Shown here one piece after another: positions 39,185 through 47,738 of a stretch of 64,000 nt of DNA (positions are counted from its first letter, which is position 1; each line of letters begins with the position of its first letter). The stretch spans positions 2,914,001 through 2,978,000 of the forward strand of contig NZ_CP082322.1 in the NCBI RefSeq assembly GCF_019884725.1. Reading direction: 5' to 3'. Source of the DNA: Leucobacter tenebrionis (GTDB taxonomy: Bacteria > Actinomycetota > Actinomycetes > Actinomycetales > Microbacteriaceae). A program made the translations under genes and the position numbers. The notes beneath the pieces were generated by a model, which did no database searches, was not told the origin of the DNA, and saw only the letters and a list, made by a program, of their open reading frames with translations.

Positions 39185-40606
39185 ATGACCACAGCCGCAC
39201 CAGGCAGCGACCTCAACGCCGTCGACGCTCGGGTGTTCCCCCCGTCGGCACGCCGCGGGAGCCGGTGCGGTGAATTGAAGCTCGCCGGGATCCCCGCCAC
39301 CGAGCTCACTGCGAAGCACGGCTCGCCGCTGTACGTGGTCGATGAGCAAGCGGCTCGGGATCGCGCTCGTGAGGTGCGCGAGGCGCTGCAGCGCGAGGCC
39401 GCGCGCGTCGGCACGGAGGCCACCGTTTACTACGCAGGGAAGGCCTTCCTCTGCGTCGAGGTGGCCCGCTGGATGGACGAGGAGGGCCTCGCGGTCGATG
39501 TCGCGAGCGGGGGCGAGCTCGCCGTCGCGCTCGCAGCGGGCGTCGATCCCTCGCGGATCGGCTTCCACGGCAATAACAAGTCCGAGCGCGAGATCGCGCG
39601 CGCCGTCGAAGCAGGCGTCGGCACGATCATCATCGACAGCGAGATCGAGACGGAGCGGATCGCCGCGGCCGCGAGCGCGGCCGGTCGGCGACAGCGGGTG
39701 CGTCTGCGGGTCAACAGCGGAGTGCACGCCTCCACTCACGACTTCCTCGCGACCTCGCACGAGGATCAGAAGTTCGGCCAGCCGCTCGGCGAGGCGCCTC
39801 GCCTGGTGGAGGCGATCCTCGCTCACGAGAGCCTCGAATTCGTCGGCCTGCACTGCCACATCGGCTCCCAGATCTTCGCGACCGACGGCTTCCGCGAGTC
39901 GGCTCGGCGGCTGCTCGGCGTCTATCCCGAGCTCGAGCGGCTCGTCGGTGCCCCGATCCCCGAGCTGAACCTCGGCGGCGGCTTCGGCATCGCCTACACG
40001 AGCGAGCAGGCCGATGAGGCGCCGAGGATCGCCGATATCGCGCGGGAGCTGGCCGACATCGTCGCCGAGAGCGCCCGGGAGTTCGGCGTCGCGGTGCCGA
40101 AGCTCGCGTTCGAGCCGGGGCGCTCGATCATCGGTCAGTCGGGGGTGACGCTCTACACCGTCGGCACGACCAAGGAGGTGGCGCTCGCCGGTTCGGACGC
40201 GGCTGCCGATCCCGCGGACCTCGGCTACTCCTCGCGCCTCTACGTGAGCGTCGACGGCGGCATGAGCGACAACGCCCGCCCCGCCCTCTACGGCGCCGAC
40301 TACCAGGTGCGCCTGGCGAATCGGTCGAGCGACGCCGAACCGGCGCTCGTGCGCGTGGTCGGCAAGCACTGCGAATCGGGCGACATCGTGGTGCAGCGCG
40401 ACGTGCTGCCCGGCGATGTGCGGCCGGGAGACACGCTTGCCGTGGCGGCCACGGGAGCCTACTGCTGGTCGCTCGCGAGCAACTACAACTACGTGCCGCG
40501 ACCCCCGGTGGTGGCGGTGCGCGAGGGAGCATCGCGCATCATCGTGCGCGGTGAGACCGAGGACGAGCTGCTCGCGAAGAGCGTGGTCGCGACCCTCTCG
40601 CCATGA
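39185..40606 (+). CDS. lysA: Diaminopimelate decarboxylase
   Basis: The 473-residue PLP enzyme decarboxylates meso-diaminopimelate to lysine. TPLYVVDE-like SPLYVVDEQ, YYAGKAFL (PLP lysine), GFHGNNKS, GLHCHIGSQI, NLGGGFGIAY, EPGRSIIG, VGKHCESGD and the C-terminal AYCWSLASNYNYVPRPPVV are all typical. DAP is also a cell-wall component in many actinobacteria. It lies ahead of hom and thrB in the aspartate-family block. Confidence 0.97.
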   Translation: MTTAAPGSDLNAVDARVFPPSARRGSRCGELKLAGIPATELTAKHGSPLYVVDEQAARDRAREVREALQREAARVGTEATVYYAGKAFLCVEVARWMDEEGLAVDVASGGELAVALAAGVDPSRIGFHGNNKSEREIARAVEAGVGTIIIDSEIETERIAAAASAAGRRQRVRLRVNSGVHASTHDFLATSHEDQKFGQPLGEAPRLVEAILAHESLEFVGLHCHIGSQIFATDGFRESARRLLGVYPELERLVGAPIPELNLGGGFGIAYTSEQADEAPRIADIARELADIVAESAREFGVAVPKLAFEPGRSIIGQSGVTLYTVGTTKEVALAGSDAAADPADLGYSSRLYVSVDGGMSDNARPALYGADYQVRLANRSSDAEPALVRVVGKHCESGDIVVQRDVLPGDVRPGDTLAVAATGAYCWSLASNYNYVPRPPVVAVREGASRIIVRGETEDELLAKSVVATLSP

Positions 40607-40702
40607 ATGTCGGAGGTCGCCCGCAGACTGTTCTCACGGGCAGGCGGCCTCCGAACCTTGACAGTCGAACAGAAGCATTCTCGAACGAAACGGAGATACG
40701 AA

Positions 40703-42022
40703 GTGAACGAGTACCGTGATCTGAGGGTCGCGCTGCTGGGCTGCGGCTCGGTCGGCGCACAGGTGGCCCGGCTCATCCTCGAGCACGGCGACGAGCTCGC
40801 CGCGCGCGTCGGCGCGCGCCTCGTTCTGGCCGGGATCGCAGTGCGCAGCATCGAAGCGAAGCGCGACGTCGAACTCCCCGCGGAGCTCTTCACCACCGAC
40901 GCAGAGCGCCTCGTGCAGGGCGCCGACATCGTGATCGAGCTCATGGGTGGCATCGAACCGGCGCGATCCCTGATCCTGCAGGCGCTGCAGGGCGGCGCCG
41001 ACGTGGTCACCGCCAACAAGGCGCTGATCGCCGCCCACGGGCCCGAACTCTCCGACGCCGCCGAGCAGGTCGGCGCGCAGCTGTCGTACGAGGCTGCGGT
41101 CGCCGCGGCGATCCCGATCCTGCGCCCGCTGCGCGAGAGCCTCGCCGGCGACCACATCACGAGCGTGCTCGGGATCGTCAACGGCTCGACCAACTACATC
41201 CTCGACCGCATGGATCGCTTCGGAGACAGTGCGGAGGACGCGGCGCGCGTCGCGAGCGAGCTCGGCTACCTCGAGGCGGATCCGACCCTCGACGTCGAGG
41301 GCTACGACGCGGCGCAGAAGGCGACGATCCTTGCGAGCATCGCCTTCCACACCGAGGTGCCCGTCGAAGCCGTGTACCGCGAAGGCATCACGGGCATCAC
41401 AGCCGAGCAGATCGAGGCCGCGAAGAACGCGGGCTACGTGATCAAGCTGCTCGCGATCGCCGAGCGGCTCACCTCCTCTGAGGGCGTCGACGGTGTCTCG
41501 GCGCGCGTCTACCCGGCGCTCATCCGCCGAGACCACCCGCTCGCCGCCGTTCACGAGGGCAAGAACGCGGTGTTCGTCGAAGCCGAGGCCGCGGGTGAGC
41601 TCATGTTCTACGGTGCCGGCGCCGGGGGCGCGGAGACCGCGTCGGCCGTGCTGGGTGACCTCGTCTCCGCTGCCCGGCGCCACGTCGCGGGCGGTCCGGG
41701 CATTGCCGGATCGCAGCACGCCGACCTCCCGATCCTCCCCGTGGGTGAGGTCAATACCGCCTATCAGGTGATGCTCGAGGTGCGCGATGAGCCGGGCGTG
41801 CTCGCGGCGATCGCCGGCATTCTCGCCGAGCACGGCGTGTCGGCCGCGAGCGTCGAGCAGACCGCAGCGCAGGGCGCAGGCGATGAGGCGGCTCGAGCCG
41901 CGCTCGTCATCGGCACTCACATCGCCCGGGAGGCCGACCTCGCGGCGACCGTGGAAGCGCTTCGCTCCTCCGACATGGTCATCGAGGTCACCAGCGTGCT
42001 GCGTCTCGAGGGCAACGCGTGA
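40703..42022 (+). CDS. hom: Homoserine dehydrogenase
   Basis: The 439-residue protein has an N-terminal NAD(P) site (VALLGCGSVGAQVARL), the catalytic domain with VTANKALIA, GIVNGSTNYIL and DPTLDVEGYDAAQKA, and a C-terminal ACT domain (QVMLEVRDEPGVLAAIAGILAEHGVS) that usually gives feedback control by threonine. It reduces aspartate semialdehyde to homoserine. The GTG at 40703 follows a GGAG site by seven bases; a longer frame to 40607 is rejected. Its stop overlaps thrB (GTGA). Confidence 0.97.
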   Translation: MNEYRDLRVALLGCGSVGAQVARLILEHGDELAARVGARLVLAGIAVRSIEAKRDVELPAELFTTDAERLVQGADIVIELMGGIEPARSLILQALQGGADVVTANKALIAAHGPELSDAAEQVGAQLSYEAAVAAAIPILRPLRESLAGDHITSVLGIVNGSTNYILDRMDRFGDSAEDAARVASELGYLEADPTLDVEGYDAAQKATILASIAFHTEVPVEAVYREGITGITAEQIEAAKNAGYVIKLLAIAERLTSSEGVDGVSARVYPALIRRDHPLAAVHEGKNAVFVEAEAAGELMFYGAGAGGAETASAVLGDLVSAARRHVAGGPGIAGSQHADLPILPVGEVNTAYQVMLEVRDEPGVLAAIAGILAEHGVSAASVEQTAAQGAGDEAARAALVIGTHIAREADLAATVEALRSSDMVIEVTSVLRLEGNA

Positions 42023-42957
42023 GCGGCGCGAGCGCTCAGCGCGCCGTGCGCGTCCGCGTGCCGGCGACCAGCGCGAACCTGGGTCCGGGCTTCGACACCC
42101 TGGGCATCGCCCTCGCCTACGGCGACGAGCTGACCGCCGTGACTCGCGAGGAGCCGGGCGCCACGGTGCACGTCACCGGCGTCGGCGAGGGGGAGGTGCC
42201 GACCGATGCCTCCAACCTGGTCGTGCGCTCGGCGGCGCACGTCTTCGAGCGGCTGGGCCGTGCCGTGCCCGGCCTCGAGGTCACCGCGCACAACCGCATT
42301 CCGCACGGTCGCGGCATGGGCTCTTCGGGCTCGGCGATCGTCGCCGGTGTGATGATCGCCGCGGGGCTGCTGCAGAGCGACCCCGTCGACCCGATCGAGC
42401 TGAGCGAGGAGCAGTTGCTCGCGTTCGCGACCGAGCTCGAGGGGCACCCCGACAATGTCGCACCCGCGCTCTTCGGCGGTCTCACCATCGCGTGGACCAC
42501 CCCGGAGGGGCCGCGGTTCAAGAGGCTCATGGTGCACCGCGGTGTGGCACCGCTGGTGCTCGTGCCCAGCTTCACGATGTCGACCGAGCTCGCGCGCAGC
42601 CTGCAGCCGAAGCAGGTGCCTCACGAGGACGCGGTGTTCAACGTCTCGCGCTCCGCGCTGCTGATCGCCGCGCTCACGCAGAGCCCCGAGCTGCTGCTCG
42701 AGGCGACCGAGGATCGCCTGCACCAGAACTACCGGGGCGATGCGATGCCCGCGACCCGGGATCTGATCGGCGAGCTGCGCGAGGCGGGGCACCCGGCGGT
42801 CGTGTCGGGAGCGGGGCCCTCGATCCTGGTGCTCTCGAACGGGCCGGCGGATCGACTGCGAGCCGTCGACCTCGTCGAAGCGGAGCACAGCGATTGGCAG
42901 GCGCTGATCCTCGCCGTCGACACGAAGGGTGCTACAGTGGAGGCGATCCCCGCCTAG
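42019..42957 (+). CDS. thrB: Homoserine kinase
   Basis: The 312-residue GHMP kinase phosphorylates homoserine. VPATSANLGPGFDTLGIAL and PHGRGMGSSGSA (ATP loop), GHPDNVAPALFGG and VSGAGPSILVL are the three GHMP motifs. It overlaps hom by four bases. Many actinobacteria carry thrC between hom and thrB, but here the two genes touch, so threonine synthase must be elsewhere. Confidence 0.96.
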   Translation: MSGASAQRAVRVRVPATSANLGPGFDTLGIALAYGDELTAVTREEPGATVHVTGVGEGEVPTDASNLVVRSAAHVFERLGRAVPGLEVTAHNRIPHGRGMGSSGSAIVAGVMIAAGLLQSDPVDPIELSEEQLLAFATELEGHPDNVAPALFGGLTIAWTTPEGPRFKRLMVHRGVAPLVLVPSFTMSTELARSLQPKQVPHEDAVFNVSRSALLIAALTQSPELLLEATEDRLHQNYRGDAMPATRDLIGELREAGHPAVVSGAGPSILVLSNGPADRLRAVDLVEAEHSDWQALILAVDTKGATVEAIPA

Positions 42958-43129
42958 CAATCATGCGGGCGAGCAGTCGGCGCGCATCGCGTTCTCGCTC
43001 CTCGCTCGTGGCCGGTGGATCATTCCCTCACCGAGACGACAGGTCCGGTGATCCCGAAGCACAGTCTGTGCACCACCGCGGGAGGGCCGTTTGCGCCCGC
43101 TGAACCCGCGCGTTCCGAGAGGAAGAACG

Positions 43130-45298
43130 ATGGAATCGAACGTCGAAGAGACGAACTCTGCCCCCGCAGCTGAGGAGACCGCGCCCGTGCGGCGCCGCGC
43201 CTCGCGTCGCGTGAGCACCGCTGCGGGAACCGTCAGCGAGGCCGCCCCCGCGGAGACGCAGGCGGCGGGTGCCGCTGCTCCTGCCGAGGCCGCTGCCGCC
43301 CCTGCTGAGGCCGCCGCCGCTCCTGCTGAAGCTGGTGCTCCTGCCGAGGCCGCTCCCGCTGCCGAGGCTGCTGCCGAGGCGCCGAAGAAGCGTGCTTCGC
43401 GCAGCCGGAAGAAGGCCGCAGAGGAGGCGCCCGCTGAGGCGCCGGCCGCCGACGCGTCTGCGGAGCCTGCGGCTGCGAAGACCCCCGCGGAGTCTGCCTC
43501 GGATGCAGCGGACCCCGGAGAGGTTCCTGCCGAGGCGCCGAAGAAGCGTGCTTCGCGCAGCCGGAAGAAGGCCGCGGAAGAAGCTCCGGCCGAGGCGGCC
43601 GCTGAGGTGCCCGCTACCGATGCCCCGGTCGCTGCCGAGGCCCCCGCGGGCGAGAGCGATACCTCGGCCGCTGAGAACGCCGAGACCGCTGCGGCTCCCG
43701 CCAAGCGCGGTCGTTCGCGCCGTGCGCAGGCCGAGTCGAAGCCTCAGGCGGAGACCGAGGCAACGGAGGATCAGCCCGCCGAGAAGAGCGCGGAGCAGGC
43801 TTCGGGCGGCAAGGCGAAGGCCAAGGGGCGCGGCAAGCAGTCCCAGAACGAAGCTCCCCAGAACGAGTCGGCCGAGGAGCCGGCCAAGGACGAGGCCGCC
43901 AAGGCGGACGCTGCGAAGTCCGATGCTGCGAAGTCCGACGCCGAGGGCGAGGGCAACGGCCGCGGCCGCGGCCGTCGCACCCGCGGGCAGAAGAACGAGA
44001 ACGGCGAGGCGGCGGACGCGGCCGAGCAGAACGATGACTCCAAGGGGCGCGGCCAGAGCCAGGGCGGCGACAAGAACGGTCAGGGCAAGGGCGAGAACGC
44101 GTCGCGCTCCACCCGCACCCGCCAGCGCGATCGCAAGCGCCGCGGCCAGAACGACGATCTCGAGCCCGAGATCACCGAGGACGACGTGCTGCTGCCCGTC
44201 GCGGGAATCCTCGACGTGCTCGATAACTACGCCTTCGTGCGCACGAGCGGTTACCTTCCGGGCACGAGCGACGTCTACGTCTCGCTCGGCCAGGTGAAGA
44301 AATACGGCCTGCGCCGCGGCGACGCGGTCGTCGGCGCGATCCGTCAGCCCCGTGAGGGCGAGGGCGGCGGCCGCCAGAAGTACAACGCCATCGTGAAGGT
44401 CGACACCGTCAACGGGCGCACCGTCGATGAGAACGAGAAGCGCGTCGACATCGCCGACCTCACCCCGGTGTTCCCCCAGGAGCGCCTGTCGCTCGAAACC
44501 ACGCCGGATCGGCTGCTCGGGCGCGCCATCGACATCGCGGCGCCCATCGGCCTCGGCCAGCGCGGTCTGCTGGTGCTGCCGGCCTCCGCCCACGGCGTCG
44601 GAGTGCTCTCGGAACTCGCGCAGGCGATCAGCGCCAACCGGCCCGACGCTCACCTGATGGTCGTGCTCGCGAACGCGCAGCCCGAGGAGATCACCCACCT
44701 GCAGCGCACGATCTCGGGCGAGGTCGTCGCTGCGAGCTTCGATCGTCCCGCCGAGGACCAGGCCACCGTCGCCGAGCTCGCCATCGACCGCGCGAAGCGC
44801 CTCGTCGAGCTCGGGCACGACGTCGTGGTGCTCGTGGACTCACTCAACCGCTTCGCGCGGGCTTACGCGCAGGCGCAGCACGCCTCGGCGCGCCCCGCCT
44901 TCGACGAGATCGACGAGTTCGCGCTCGGCCAGATCAAGCGTCTGCTCGCAGCGGCCCGCAACGTCGAGAACGGCGGATCCCTCACCGTGCTCGCCACGGC
45001 GCAGACGAAGACCGGCGTCGACGCCGACAAGCTGCTGCTGCGCGAGGTGCGCGCCGTCGCCAACAGCGAGGTCCGTTTCGAGAAGAGCCTGCCCGGCACG
45101 GTCCCCGCCGTGGATCTCGAGGCCTCGCTCACCCGCAACGCCGAGGCGATGCTCGGCGCGGCAGAGGCCGCGGCACTCTCCGCGCTGCGGGAGCGCATCG
45201 CGTCCGATGACGACGCGGTCGACGAGATCGCTGCGCGCCTGCGCGCCACCGCCTCCAACGCCGCACTGCTCGCAGAGGTCCAGCGGAGCCGCGCCTGA
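43130..45298 (+). CDS. rho: Rho-family protein with degenerate ATPase motifs, at the rho locus
   Basis: The 722-residue protein has a ~350-residue disordered N-terminus rich in A, E, K and R, then the Rho primary RNA-binding domain ([38 protein letters not shown]) and a RecA-like domain ([12 protein letters not shown]). The Walker A position reads LPASAHGVG (483-491) instead of APPKAGKT; IDER with the catalytic glutamate is ANAQ (514-517); the Q-loop reads [12 protein letters not shown] and the R-loop region has no K-G-T-G. Walker B aspartate 570 ([12 protein letters not shown]) and the arginine-finger position R669 remain. ATP-driven termination is therefore unlikely. AGAGGAAG before ATG 43130 sets the start. 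prfA overlaps its stop. Confidence 0.85.
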   Translation: MESNVEETNSAPAAEETAPVRRRASRRVSTAAGTVSEAAPAETQAAGAAAPAEAAAAPAEAAAAPAEAGAPAEAAPAAEAAAEAPKKRASRSRKKAAEEAPAEAPAADASAEPAAAKTPAESASDAADPGEVPAEAPKKRASRSRKKAAEEAPAEAAAEVPATDAPVAAEAPAGESDTSAAENAETAAAPAKRGRSRRAQAESKPQAETEATEDQPAEKSAEQASGGKAKAKGRGKQSQNEAPQNESAEEPAKDEAAKADAAKSDAAKSDAEGEGNGRGRGRRTRGQKNENGEAADAAEQNDDSKGRGQSQGGDKNGQGKGENASRSTRTRQRDRKRRGQNDDLEPEITEDDVLLPVAGILDVLDNYAFVRTSGYLPGTSDVYVSLGQVKKYGLRRGDAVVGAIRQPREGEGGGRQKYNAIVKVDTVNGRTVDENEKRVDIADLTPVFPQERLSLETTPDRLLGRAIDIAAPIGLGQRGLLVLPASAHGVGVLSELAQAISANRPDAHLMVVLANAQPEEITHLQRTISGEVVAASFDRPAEDQATVAELAIDRAKRLVELGHDVVVLVDSLNRFARAYAQAQHASARPAFDEIDEFALGQIKRLLAAARNVENGGSLTVLATAQTKTGVDADKLLLREVRAVANSEVRFEKSLPGTVPAVDLEASLTRNAEAMLGAAEAAALSALRERIASDDDAVDEIAARLRATASNAALLAEVQRSRA
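43371..43575 (+). repeat. Exact 49-bp duplication inside the rho N-terminal extension
   Basis: The bases 43371-43419 and 43527-43575 are identical (each encodes [16 protein letters not shown]) and are 156 bases apart, a whole number of codons. Identity at third positions points to recent duplication or conversion. Confidence 0.9.
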
Positions 45299-46371
45299 TG
45301 TTCGAACAGGTGGAGGCGCTGCTCTCCGAGCACGCCAGACTGCAGGAGGAGCTGGCCGATCCCGCGCTGCACGCCGATGCGGGTCGCGCCAAGCGCGTCA
45401 ATCGGCGCTACGCGGAGCTCAGCAAGATCAAGGCCGCCTACGAGCAGTGGCAGCAGCTCGGCGACGATCTGCAGGCCGCACGCGAGCTGGCGAAGGAGGA
45501 CGACGCCTTCGCCGAGGAGATCCCGGGTCTCGAGGAGGGCCTCGCAGAGGCCCAGGAGAAGGTTCGCCGACTGCTGATTCCGCGCGACCCCGACGACGCC
45601 CGCGACGTGATCCTCGAGATCAAGGGCGGCGAGGGCGGTGCGGAGTCGGCGCTCTTCGGCGCCGATCTGCTGCGCATGTACATGCACTACGCGGAGTCGA
45701 AGGGGTGGAAGAGCGAGATCCTCGAGAAGGACGAGAGCGACCTCGGCGGATACAAGAACGTGCAGGTCGCGATCAAGTCGAACGCGAGCGATCCCTCGCA
45801 GGGCGTGTGGGCGCACCTCAAGTACGAGGGCGGCGTGCACCGCGTGCAGCGCGTGCCGGTCACCGAGTCCCAGGGGCGCATCCACACCTCCACCACGGGC
45901 GTGCTCGTGTACCCCGAGGTCGACGAGCCCGAAGAGGTCGAGATCAACCAGAACGACCTCAAGATCGACGTGTACCGCTCATCCGGCCCCGGCGGGCAGT
46001 CGGTGAACACCACCGACTCCGCGGTGCGCATCACGCACCTGCCCACCGGCATCGTGGTCGCCATGCAGAACGAGAAGTCGCAGCTGCAGAACCGCGAGGC
46101 AGCCATGCGCGTGCTGCGCGCCCGCCTGCTCGCCAAGCAGGCGGAAGAGGCTGCGGCGGAGGCGTCGGCGCATCGATCCAGCCAGATCCGCACCATGGAC
46201 CGCTCGGAGCGCATCCGCACGTACAACTTCCCCGAGAACCGCATCGCCGATCACCGCACGGGCTACAAGGCGTACAACCTCGACCACGTCATGAACGGCG
46301 CGCTCGATCCTGTGATCGAGTCGTGCATCCGCATGGACGAGGAAGACCGGCTGAAGCAGCTCGGGCAGTAG
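45298..46371 (+). CDS. prfA: Peptide chain release factor 1
   Basis: The 357-residue factor ends translation at UAA and UAG. It has the PVT-type stop-codon motif ([15 protein letters not shown]) and GGQ in [19 protein letters not shown] at about residue 230. The ATG overlaps the last base of the rho stop (TGATG), so it is translationally coupled to it. The modifying enzyme PrmC, which methylates the GGQ glutamine, is usually the next gene but is here 4.5 kb downstream. Confidence 0.97.
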   Translation: MFEQVEALLSEHARLQEELADPALHADAGRAKRVNRRYAELSKIKAAYEQWQQLGDDLQAARELAKEDDAFAEEIPGLEEGLAEAQEKVRRLLIPRDPDDARDVILEIKGGEGGAESALFGADLLRMYMHYAESKGWKSEILEKDESDLGGYKNVQVAIKSNASDPSQGVWAHLKYEGGVHRVQRVPVTESQGRIHTSTTGVLVYPEVDEPEEVEINQNDLKIDVYRSSGPGGQSVNTTDSAVRITHLPTGIVVAMQNEKSQLQNREAAMRVLRARLLAKQAEEAAAEASAHRSSQIRTMDRSERIRTYNFPENRIADHRTGYKAYNLDHVMNGALDPVIESCIRMDEEDRLKQLGQ

Positions 46372-46387
46372 CAGCCGGTCCGGCAGC

Positions 46388-46413
46388 AGCGCCGCTCGAG
46401 CGGCCGCGGCGCT
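46388..46413. terminator. Short GC hairpin after prfA
   Basis: AGCGCCGC (46388-46395) pairs with GCGGCGCT (46406-46413), ten-base loop, 17 bases past the prfA stop. There is no T-run. Confidence 0.4.
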
Positions 46414-46435
46414 CCGACGGCCGTGACGGGCGGGC

Positions 46436-46441
46436 TACGCT
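46436..46441 (+). promoter_or_regulatory. -10 box of the GNAT gene (leaderless type)
   Basis: TACGCT lies six bases before the ATG at 46448. Confidence 0.5.
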
Positions 46442-46447
46442 GAGAGC

Positions 46448-46993
46448 ATGACATCCGCTATCGCGATCACTGCTCCCATCGTAGGCCCGCTCGTCACGCT
46501 GCGGGCGCCGCAGAGTTCCGACGCCGATCCGCTCCTCGCGATCCTGCGGGAACCCGAGGTGGCCGAGTGGTGGGTCGGCTACACCCCCGAGCGCGTGCGC
46601 GAGGAGTTCATCGAGGCCGCCGCGACCCGCATCATCGAGGTCGGGGGAGTGTGCGCCGGCGCGATGTACGTGCTGCGCGGCGAGGATCCCGAGTACCCGA
46701 CCACTGTCATTCACCTCTTCATCGGTACGCGCTTCCGCGGTCGGCGCATCGGCGAGGAAGCGCTCGCCCTGGCGATCCGCGAGGAGTTCGCGGCGGGGAT
46801 CAGCCGCGTCACGCTCGATCCCAATGTGCATAACGAGGGCGCGATCCGCAGCTACGAGCGGCTCGGCTTCCGGCGTGTCGGAGTGCTGCGCGACTACCAG
46901 GTGCGGCCCGGCGGGCACCTCGAAGACGGGCTCCTCCTCGACCTCACCCGCAGCGACTTCCCGGAGGGGCCGCCGCTGCCTCCGCGCGACTGA
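46448..46993 (+). CDS. GNAT-family N-acetyltransferase (RimJ/RimL-like)
   Basis: The 181-residue protein has the GNAT pattern: an opening LVTLRAPQSSDADPLLAIL, the acetyl-CoA loop IGTRFRGRRIGEEALALAI (R-x-x-G-x-G/A-like), and ITLDPNVHNEGAIRSYERLGFRRVGVLRDYQ at the end, typical of RimJ/RimL and aminoglycoside 6'-like acetyltransferases. The substrate is unknown. It is the first of five genes lying between prfA and prmC. Confidence 0.87.
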   Translation: MTSAIAITAPIVGPLVTLRAPQSSDADPLLAILREPEVAEWWVGYTPERVREEFIEAAATRIIEVGGVCAGAMYVLRGEDPEYPTTVIHLFIGTRFRGRRIGEEALALAIREEFAAGISRVTLDPNVHNEGAIRSYERLGFRRVGVLRDYQVRPGGHLEDGLLLDLTRSDFPEGPPLPPRD

Positions 46994-47051
46994 CCCGCGA
47001 CGGCGAGACGATGCGCTCGGCTTGCCGGGTGATCGCACAACTCTCGGCGGG

Positions 47052-47057
47052 TAATCT
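47052..47057 (+). promoter_or_regulatory. -10 box of the VanZ-like gene (leaderless type)
   Basis: TAATCT lies eight bases before the GTG at 47066. Confidence 0.5.
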
Positions 47058-47065
47058 CGACGGTC

Positions 47066-47728
47066 GTGAGCGATCCTTTCGAGCAGGTGCCCGTGCTGCC
47101 AGTCGTCATTCCTCTGGGGGCGGTGATCTTCGCGCTGCTGGTGCGGCGTCTCGTGGCGAAGCGCCGTTTCACCGTCCCGCGTGCCGCGGTGGCGGCGGCG
47201 CTCGGAGTGTATGCGGCTGGGATCGCGGCGAACACCGTGTTCCCGATCTACGTCCACGTCACCCCGGGCGCGCAGCCGTGGACCGCCGGCGTCGTGTTCG
47301 TCCCGTTCGTCAACTACGAGCTCGAGGATGCGGTGACCAATGTGCTGGTCTTCGTGCCGCTCGGGATCCTCTTCGCGCTGATGTTCGCGAAGCCGTCATG
47401 GTGGAGGGCGCTGATCGCGGTCACGGCCACGAGTCTCGGCATCGAGGTGACGCAGTTCGCGGTGCAGGAGCTCTTCGGCGGAGGGCACATCGCCGATACC
47501 AGCGATCTCCTCTCCAACGTGGTGGGAGGCCTGCTCGGCTACCTGCTGTTCGCGACCCTGACCCGCATGCCGGGGTTCGCGCGCTTCGCCGAGCGTTTCC
47601 GCTGGGCGGCGGCCGAAACGACCGATGCACGCGCACGGCCGGACGTCGCATCGGAGCCCTGCGCTCTCGATGCGGGCGGGCCTCGGGTTTCAGCGCCGGC
47701 CAGGTACCGAGCACCCCGGGAAGAGTAG
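47066..47728 (+). CDS. VanZ-like family membrane protein
   Basis: The 220-residue protein has about five membrane segments with the VanZ pattern: NTVFPIYV, VFVPFVNYELEDAVTNVLVFVPLGILFALM, and the H/D-containing IEVTQFAVQELFGGGHIADTSDLLSNVVGGLLGYL. Some VanZ proteins raise tolerance to teicoplanin or lipoglycopeptides, but the general role is unknown. The polar C-terminus lacks features. A leaderless GTG start is inferred. Confidence 0.86.
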   Translation: MSDPFEQVPVLPVVIPLGAVIFALLVRRLVAKRRFTVPRAAVAAALGVYAAGIAANTVFPIYVHVTPGAQPWTAGVVFVPFVNYELEDAVTNVLVFVPLGILFALMFAKPSWWRALIAVTATSLGIEVTQFAVQELFGGGHIADTSDLLSNVVGGLLGYLLFATLTRMPGFARFAERFRWAAAETTDARARPDVASEPCALDAGGPRVSAPARYRAPREE

Positions 47729-47731
47729 AGT
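47726..47731 (+). promoter_or_regulatory. -10 box of the MFS gene (leaderless type)
   Basis: TAGAGT lies seven bases before the ATG at 47739 and overlaps the stop of the VanZ-like gene. Confidence 0.55.
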
Positions 47732-47738
47732 TGAGCCT

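Noticed and set aside
44521-44700. A frameshift or sequencing error as the cause of the missing Rho P-loop
   Set aside because: Neither other frame encodes GKT in this region, and conserved Rho residues continue in the same frame on both sides, so simple indels cannot restore the motif. Resequencing would still settle it.
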